Below are positions 58,531 to 64,000 of a stretch of DNA of 64,000 bases, piece by piece. A program made the position numbers and the translations under genes. The DNA is from Alisma plantago-aquatica (taxonomy: Eukaryota > Streptophyta > Magnoliopsida > Alismatales > Alismataceae), in contig OY856409.1 of the NCBI GenBank assembly GCA_963693085.1, positions 1,340,744,915 through 1,340,808,914 of the forward strand. The letters run 5' to 3'. Numbering within the stretch: position 1 is the first letter of the stretch; each line of letters starts with the position of its first letter. The notes under the pieces were generated by a model. That model was given only the letters and a program-made list of their open reading frames with translations. It did no database searches and was not told the DNA's origin.

Positions 58531-59507
58531 ACGTCAACTGTTCTATATTTTAGGATTATCGATATGATCGATTTTGGTTTGTCGCCTTTATTTATTACAT
58601 ACGATGCGAATAAAATTGGCTTTATGCATGTCCAATCCACAAATCCCAAATATACATATATGATATGTAATATTAATGCACTCGATACGTGTCGCCCTTA
58701 AACAAGTTTTGTAGTGGATGTGTAGCATGGTTATGGCCCATAAACCCTATATATATGTGTGTAGTTGTATGTGGTTGCTTGCATCTCGGTTTGCGCACCG
58801 ATTCCCTTTTCTCCTATTCCTGATGTAACTCGAAATAATTTGAGATTTATTTTCCTACCTTTGCTCCCCCCGAATGTAACTCGGGGTTTCACAATTCAAT
58901 TGTAAATAGGATAGATTTTTATTTCTTGTTATGTCAAAGAACGGCGGACGACCTGAGACAATCGGTTCAAGGCGTGAACCGATCAGTTGGTGTTCCAAAT
59001 GACCGGTTCGAGGAGCGAGATGAGCGGGTGGCGACCTGAGGAGATGCACGACGACCGATGAACCGATCGGCTGGAGGCGCCAGTCAATCGGCTGGTGGCA
59101 CCCGAACAACCAACTTGATGGCGAGCCGATCAGTCATGGAGATGAGATGATCAAACCCAGAAAGGCAGGCACAGATTTCATCTTCTACAGGTTGCATGTG
59201 ATGTACACCTAGATGACCGTGATTCCTCTTGGCTCGAGGAATCACAATAGGATGGTCATAATCATTGCGTTTATCATTTTGCATGGGATATAGCATGTAT
59301 ATGTTATGTACTATATATTGTGGTGATTGGATATGTATATGTATATAAAAATCAAATCCCTCATTAAATATTAAAGTTTTAGATGCCTTCCAAATGCGAC
59401 ACACGTGAAAACCTTGATCGACCAAGTGTGGGCACGCCCAAGCGTGGTGCACCATCTATCTCGTGGAAGCATGAAGGATGAATGTGTGGGTCTGCCCAAG
59501 CAGGGTG
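58531..59507 (+). mobile_element. Leader of the second Copia element
   Basis: Homologous to 31380-32260. It is non-coding and ends at the CACTA-2 insertion, where the last three bases GTG (59505-59507) would be one half of the CACTA target duplication. Confidence 0.75.
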
Positions 59508-60065
59508 CACTACTACAGAAACGGCCTTTGGCGTCGGTCGTTTAACCCCATTTGGCGTCGGTTTCCGACCGACGCCTATGTGGGCGCCGCTAAAGGTCGA
59601 ACACTTCGGCGTCGGTTTTTTAACCGACGCCTATTTGTCCTATAGGCGTCGGTTGTTTAGTAAATAACCGCCGCCAAAAGTGTTCGCGCCACAGAAAATG
59701 GCGTCATCTAGGGCACTTTGTGCGTCGGTTATTTACTACACAACCGACGCATATATAGAATATAGCGTCGGTGTTTTAGTATATAACCGACACATAAAGT
59801 TCCCTAGATGACGCCATTTTCTGTGGCGCGAACACTTTTGGCGTCGGTTATACACTAAACCACCGACGCCTGTACTTCAAGACGACACGGCCGTGCTTCC
59901 CTGCACAGCCGTGTTAGTACTATAGGTGTCGGTTTTATATGAATAACCGACGCCATTTACACCACGGCCGTGCTATCCTGCACGGTCGGGTTGTTTGTAC
60001 TATTAGGCGGCGGTTTTATCAAATAACCGACGCTGTATGTCTTTGCTGACGGTTTTTATTAAATA
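59508..60065. repeat. CACTA-2 subterminal repeats
   Basis: About 15 copies of GCGTCGGTT or its complement AACCGACGC, mostly arranged as inverted pairs around TTTTAGTATATAA-like spacers. Between them, at 59884-60000, ACACGGCCGTG words occur twice. The role as transposase-binding sites is inferred by analogy. Confidence 0.9.
59675..59845. repeat. Long hairpin inside the CACTA-2 subterminal region
   Basis: The left arm contains AAAAGTGTTCGCGCCACAGA and AATGGCGTCATCTAGGG. The right arm is its exact complement for 38 bases and inverted similarity continues inward through the ACCGACGCATA motif, giving arms near 80 bp around a centre at about 59758-59762 (TAGAA). Confidence 0.9.
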
Positions 60066-60332
60066 ACCGACGCCTATTTATATTTTTTTATATCAGTTTG
60101 CAGGCCTGCTGTGGCTGGTCAGCAGGATGAGAACCTGCAGTTCAGTTTTCTGAACTGCAGGTTTACGACATCCATTGATATCAGCCTACAAACAGGCCAC
60201 AAACCTGCAAAAGTCACAAGCAAAATTCTACACAAGTACATACATTCAGACATCAATTCAATTCTCACATTCACACATATAGAAACATTCAAAAACATGT
60301 ATTAACATTTAGAAATATTTATTTACAAAGTA

Positions 60333-62015
60333 TCATTCATTATCGCTATCAACATCCCAATTATATCTTACAGTTGCCACTGCTTGTATGGCTTTTGCCC
60401 ATTCTTCTCTTACTTCATTTAATGCTTCCATCGTATATGGAGCATGTATATTTTTTAAGCGTTTACCTGTAGTGTTGTCAGTTTTAAACACCTGCAAAGA
60501 GAATGATGTATATATATAAGTAATAATATAAAAAATAAGATAAGATTGATATATTTCATACTAACTAATGAGACTATATATAATACCTCATGTATGGTAT
60601 CGATGTCCAATGCGGAATATTTGATAATCATCTGCATAAATCGCATCACATAGTATGTGCATGTCCAGCCATTGTCTTGTGTAGCACACTATAAATTGAA
60701 ACATACAAAATAATACAACTAAGCACAATTCACATCAATAATATATATATTCGAATCGGGAACTTACTTGTACGTTCTGCCAATTTATTGGCTGGTTCTT
60801 TTTCCTTGGGACCGTTCCTCCAGCCTTTTTGAATGCATCTAAACCCCTACATGTTAATATAACACAATAAATTGCATAAGTAAATAGTAATGTAATAAAA
60901 GATGTTAACGGATATAAAAATGAAATATTTCTCACCAGAATAATGGCATTCTCATTACGTGTCCAATTTTAGTGTTCAATGTACTCCCCGCAGGATCTAG
61001 ATAATAAACAGTGAATGTCCCGGGGACAATAACTAGTAACTCCCAATGTCTACCGCTAGAAGTAAGAAGTTAACAATTAATAACTCAAAATGCAAAATAA
61101 AAATGGAATTTTCTTAAGTCCAAATTATAAATAAAGTAAACTTACTTGACATTGAATGGAGCTATTATTATCGTCTTCTTTTGCTAACCAAAAATTGTAA
61201 AAGCATCTATACAGTATTGTTGAACATTATCAGGGTCTTTAGCTACCAAACTAATCAATGATGGAATCAAAAATCCCACATGATCAAATGCAAATTGTTT
61301 GCAATGATCTTCGACTAGGTAGCTGCAAAACATATAGGCGTATGCATTAATATATAAGAAACCAGATCACCGGATCTTACACAAGGTATATGGATGTATA
61401 AACAAGATCTCACCTTATCCATGTCTCTATCATTGATGTATTCAGCCAATCATACATAAACAGCTCAATAATATCTTGTATAAATAAAGAGCTATCGTAT
61501 GATTGACCTGCATAATCTGCATCTAAAGAAATAATTATAGGGCAATGTACATTATGTGCCCGTAGCCAACATGCCATTCCCCTACAAGCAGGACCTAACG
61601 GGTATGTTAGGTCAGTTGGAACCCAATCGGGTAATGCGGGAAGTGGAAGTGGAGGCCTAGGTGCTCCTGGTGTCTTCTTTTTAACCTGTACATATAATTT
61701 CAGATCAGTTGACATCATATATACACATTAACAGTCTAAATCAATGTAAATTTATCTTACAATTTCAGTCGTGTAGACGACATCTTCTTTGGGCCACAAT
61801 ATCACCCTGCCTTCTGCCTCACCAAGTGTATCAATATCTGGGTGGGCATATGGCAACGCAACTTCCCTCCAATCGGGTAACACACGTAATGGGCCCACAC
61901 GAACATAGCCCTGTGGCATTGGAGTCCCGTGAAACCTTTCCCCAGGAAGGGACGGGTAAGCTTGCACCTCTGCAACAACGTAGTCTTGCATTCTTAAGCG
62001 GCATGGCTTCAATGC
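60333..62015 (-). CDS. Ulp1-like C48 cysteine peptidase of CACTA-2, catalytic residues kept
   Basis: Exons on the minus strand: 62015-61761 (Transposase_23-like: MPQGYVRVGPLRVLPDWREV, GRVILWPKED), 61685-61414 (IQDIIELFMYDWLNTSMIET), 61322-61146 (DHVGFLIPSLISLVAKDP), about 61053-60937, about 60850-60768, about 60688-60588 and 60492-60333 with stop at 60335-60333. The peptidase quartet is His in GRHWELLVIVPG, Asp in VYYLDPAG, Gln in ATQDNGW and Cys in WTCTYYVMRFM. The usual G after Cys is T. One in-frame TAG lies in the third exon (IFG, stop, QKK). The Ulp1/SENP family cleaves SUMO or ubiquitin-like conjugates; in CACTA elements the target is unknown. It probably shares a transcript with the upstream Transposase_24. 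Confidence 0.8.
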
Positions 62016-62113
62016 CTACAAATTTACGTAAAGAATATTATACATATATACATATCATCTTGAAAACATAACAACTTGAAAAGACTAACTACAATGCCAT
62101 AAACAATACTTAC

Positions 62114-63786
62114 AGCAGACGTGCTAGGCGATGGGTCTCCAGGATTACTCGCAGTCTGTGCATCAGGAGAAGAGTGGGTCGCCATAGGCGTATTGGAAGC
62201 CTAAGATGCCTGCCACCGCAGCAATTCTTCCTTGACCTTCTCAGCAACTACATCGTTGATCTTCTTAGCAACTAAATCCTCAACTCTCTTATTCTCCTAT
62301 ACATGGATAAAAGAAACATTAGCTTCTTATTAATGAATTTCCTTTTGCAGTAACATTCTAAAAAAAGAATAGGTTACCTCTTCTTGAGAAAGTCCCGCTC
62401 TGGGTTTGCGCTGGGATGGCCCAAAGAATGCTTTGATGCCAACACCAGCGTCGGCACCTCTAACACGTCCAGGATGCTCTGGGTTACCCAGAGCAACTGT
62501 CAATTCATCCCGTGTGCCCTGAGGGATGAACGTGCCTTGTTTCCTCTGCTCGTGCAGCTCCCGCTAATCACCATAAATAGAAATTGGTAAGTTAACACCA
62601 CAAATAATCAATATTCAAACGATTTCTCTAAGAGTTGTATTTTACCATTTTTGCAGCCACCTCAGCAGTTACAGGCTTCTTTATTTCACCCTTCTTGTTT
62701 TGCCTGCCAGCTATCCAGATATCATGGCGAGGCATGGGTGTGGCAGACTCCTGAGTAGGAGCAGACTCCTGAGTAGCCGCAGACTCCGCCTGTAGTCTTT
62801 GGCGAACGCTTGCATAGCCTTTTGGACCCATAGTGTGGTCATGCACATTCAGTGCACGCCTTGCTTTTTGTGCGTCACTGAGGGCCTAGTTAGTATGCAC
62901 ATTAATGATTTGGTTAGTAGCACTAAATGCTAATCTTGAATAGGTGAATACAATGTATATTAATTAAATTGGGAGTGACGCCTAATACCTTGAATTCTTC
63001 AGATTTTCTTGAAGCAACAAAATTGTCCCAATCTTCTTTGTCCAAGAAGTTCTATTGTTCAAGGACTGACTTCTTCTTCTTATCACCCTCTTTTATGTAT
63101 TCTCTGTTCAGATTTGTCCTATAATTCCTAAGCATCTTTCCAGTGCGTTGCATCACATTTTTACGATGCAACTTCTCATCCAATGCAAACAGATTCTGTA
63201 AAATAGAAATGTTATTAACTAGTATCCAAAATAGAATTGCAAATAATAGAATTTGTAATCTACAAAATAGAATTGCAAATAATAATAACTCACGCATAAA
63301 TCCTTCCATATCAAGTCTTTTTTCCCTTGAGGAACTTTATGCCAATTGTCATACTTAACACCACAATGGCTCCGAGTGGTACACCCAAGATAGTTCACAA
63401 AATTATTGTGGTTCACTCCAATTGGATTTCCTCCATTATCAAACTCCACCACCAATTTGGATCCACTACCACTTAGCGCTAATAACTTCTTCAACAGAGT
63501 GATGCCCCTTTTCTTGTTAAGTGTTTGGTGTTGCGCATCAAGTTGCTCCAGTGCTTCAGTGGGTACAGGTGCATCAACCTAAAATTTGACAAAAATAAAA
63601 CACACTAAATTAGCCCAATATAGAAATATAGGATATATGACATAACTAGAAGATAATGAATTTTATAGAAATACAGGATATGTTTTTAGAACTTACATTA
63701 GTATCCTCGCCATGCTCGTCATGGACAACATGCTCATCATGGACTTCATGCTCATCATGGACATCATGCTCATCATGGTCAGCCAT
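62114..63786 (-). CDS. Plant transposase Ptta/En/Spm (Transposase_24) of CACTA-2
   Basis: ATG at 63786-63784 opens a 30-codon first exon made of HDEHDVHDEHEVHDEH-type repeats (63786-63697, GTAAGT donor). Then exons 63578-63294 (LKKLLALSGSGSKLVVEFDN, GGNPIGVNHNNFVNYLGCTT, KKDLIWKDLC), 63195-62989 (LHRKNVMQRTGKMLRNYRTN), 62885-62646 (ALSDAQKARRALNVHDHTMG), 62564-62378 (GNPEHPGRVRGADAGVGIKA) and 62296-62114. Intron borders are GT-AG. Two in-frame TAG codons (after LEQ in exon 3, after WQAS in exon 6) break the frame. Homologous to 9559-10970, including the acidic His-rich start. Role: TNPA-like accessory/DNA-binding protein, inferred from family. Confidence 0.85.
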
Positions 63787-64000
63787 CTGAAAATGTCATT
63801 AAAAAGGCAAACATTTAGCATTTCTATTAACTAGAAAAAGGAAAGCATTTAGCATTTGTATTAACTAGAAAAAGGCAAACATTTAGCATTTGTATTAACT
63901 AGAAAAAGGCAAACATTTAGCATTTGTATAAACATACATGTCTCTAAAATTGTGATCTTTTATGAATTAACAATCCTTCATTGTGATCTCTGTGCACATA

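Larger units (their letters stand above)
59508..64000 (-). mobile_element. CACTA-2, left terminus and 3' half of gene set, continuing past the window
   Basis: Starts CACTACTACAGAAACGGCC, like CACTA-1 in its first ten bases. The subterminal array is made of GGCGTCGGTT and AACCGACGCC. Genes lie on the minus strand in the order Transposase_24, Transposase_23, C48 peptidase toward this end, the mirror of CACTA-1. The TNPD gene, expected upstream, would be beyond 64000. Reading frames are far better kept than in CACTA-1, so this is a younger copy. Confidence 0.92.

Overview
The window is nuclear DNA of a flowering plant and consists almost entirely of nested transposable elements. I see no intact host gene, tRNA or rRNA. 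The lineages present (CACTA DNA transposons carrying plant Transposase_24/Transposase_23/C48-peptidase genes, Copia and probable chromovirus LTR retrotransposons, a plant LINE, TRIM/LARD-type non-autonomous LTR elements) are typical of repeat-rich intergenic angiosperm DNA. The species, or even monocot versus dicot, cannot be decided from the sequence.

Layout. 1-15025: one very long LTR (minus orientation, about 5.2 kb) of a probable Ty3/gypsy element, with a primer-binding-site-like motif at 229-240. It is split by CACTA-1 (4134-13714, 3-bp target duplication AGT), which holds decayed TNPD, Transposase_24, Transposase_23 and C48 peptidase genes. 15606-18613: a LINE (minus) split by a 1.5-kb insertion that itself holds a MITE and a TATATG microsatellite. 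18614-39315: a decayed Copia element (gag-pol 32631-36512) flanked by 1.62-kb direct repeats. The left repeat is interrupted by CACTA-3 (20069-31095, target duplication TTG), and the right repeat preserves the empty site. CACTA-3 carries exon fragments of two host genes, ribosomal protein P0 and an ER-type Ca2+-ATPase, in tandem duplicated blocks.

40748-52714: a nest of non-coding LTR elements in mostly minus orientation (A, B and a tandem TRIM C). A 5,418-bp solo LTR (46834-52251, target duplication GATAC) is inserted into the primer binding site of C. This solo LTR is a diverged inverted relative of the LTR at the left edge. 54883-55376: the terminal end of a further CACTA element. 56276-59507: the 5' LTR, primer binding site and leader of a second Copia element, interrupted at 59508 by CACTA-2. 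CACTA-2 runs off the right edge with its genes on the minus strand and is the best preserved element here: its C48 peptidase keeps His, Asp, Gln and Cys, although the gene model has three in-frame TAG codons.

The most notable signals are the two-gene capture in CACTA-3 with its paralogous empty site; an array of 11 exact telo-box motifs (AAACCCTAA) at 29-39 bp spacing inside the solo LTR; lineage-specific arrays of short CG-containing motifs at the same place in different LTRs; a hairpin with nearly 80-bp arms in the CACTA-2 end; and in-frame stops in the CACTA genes that are often TAG at likely glutamine positions, as expected from CHG-methylation decay. Homologies were judged by eye, so exon borders and element borders without a target duplication are approximate.
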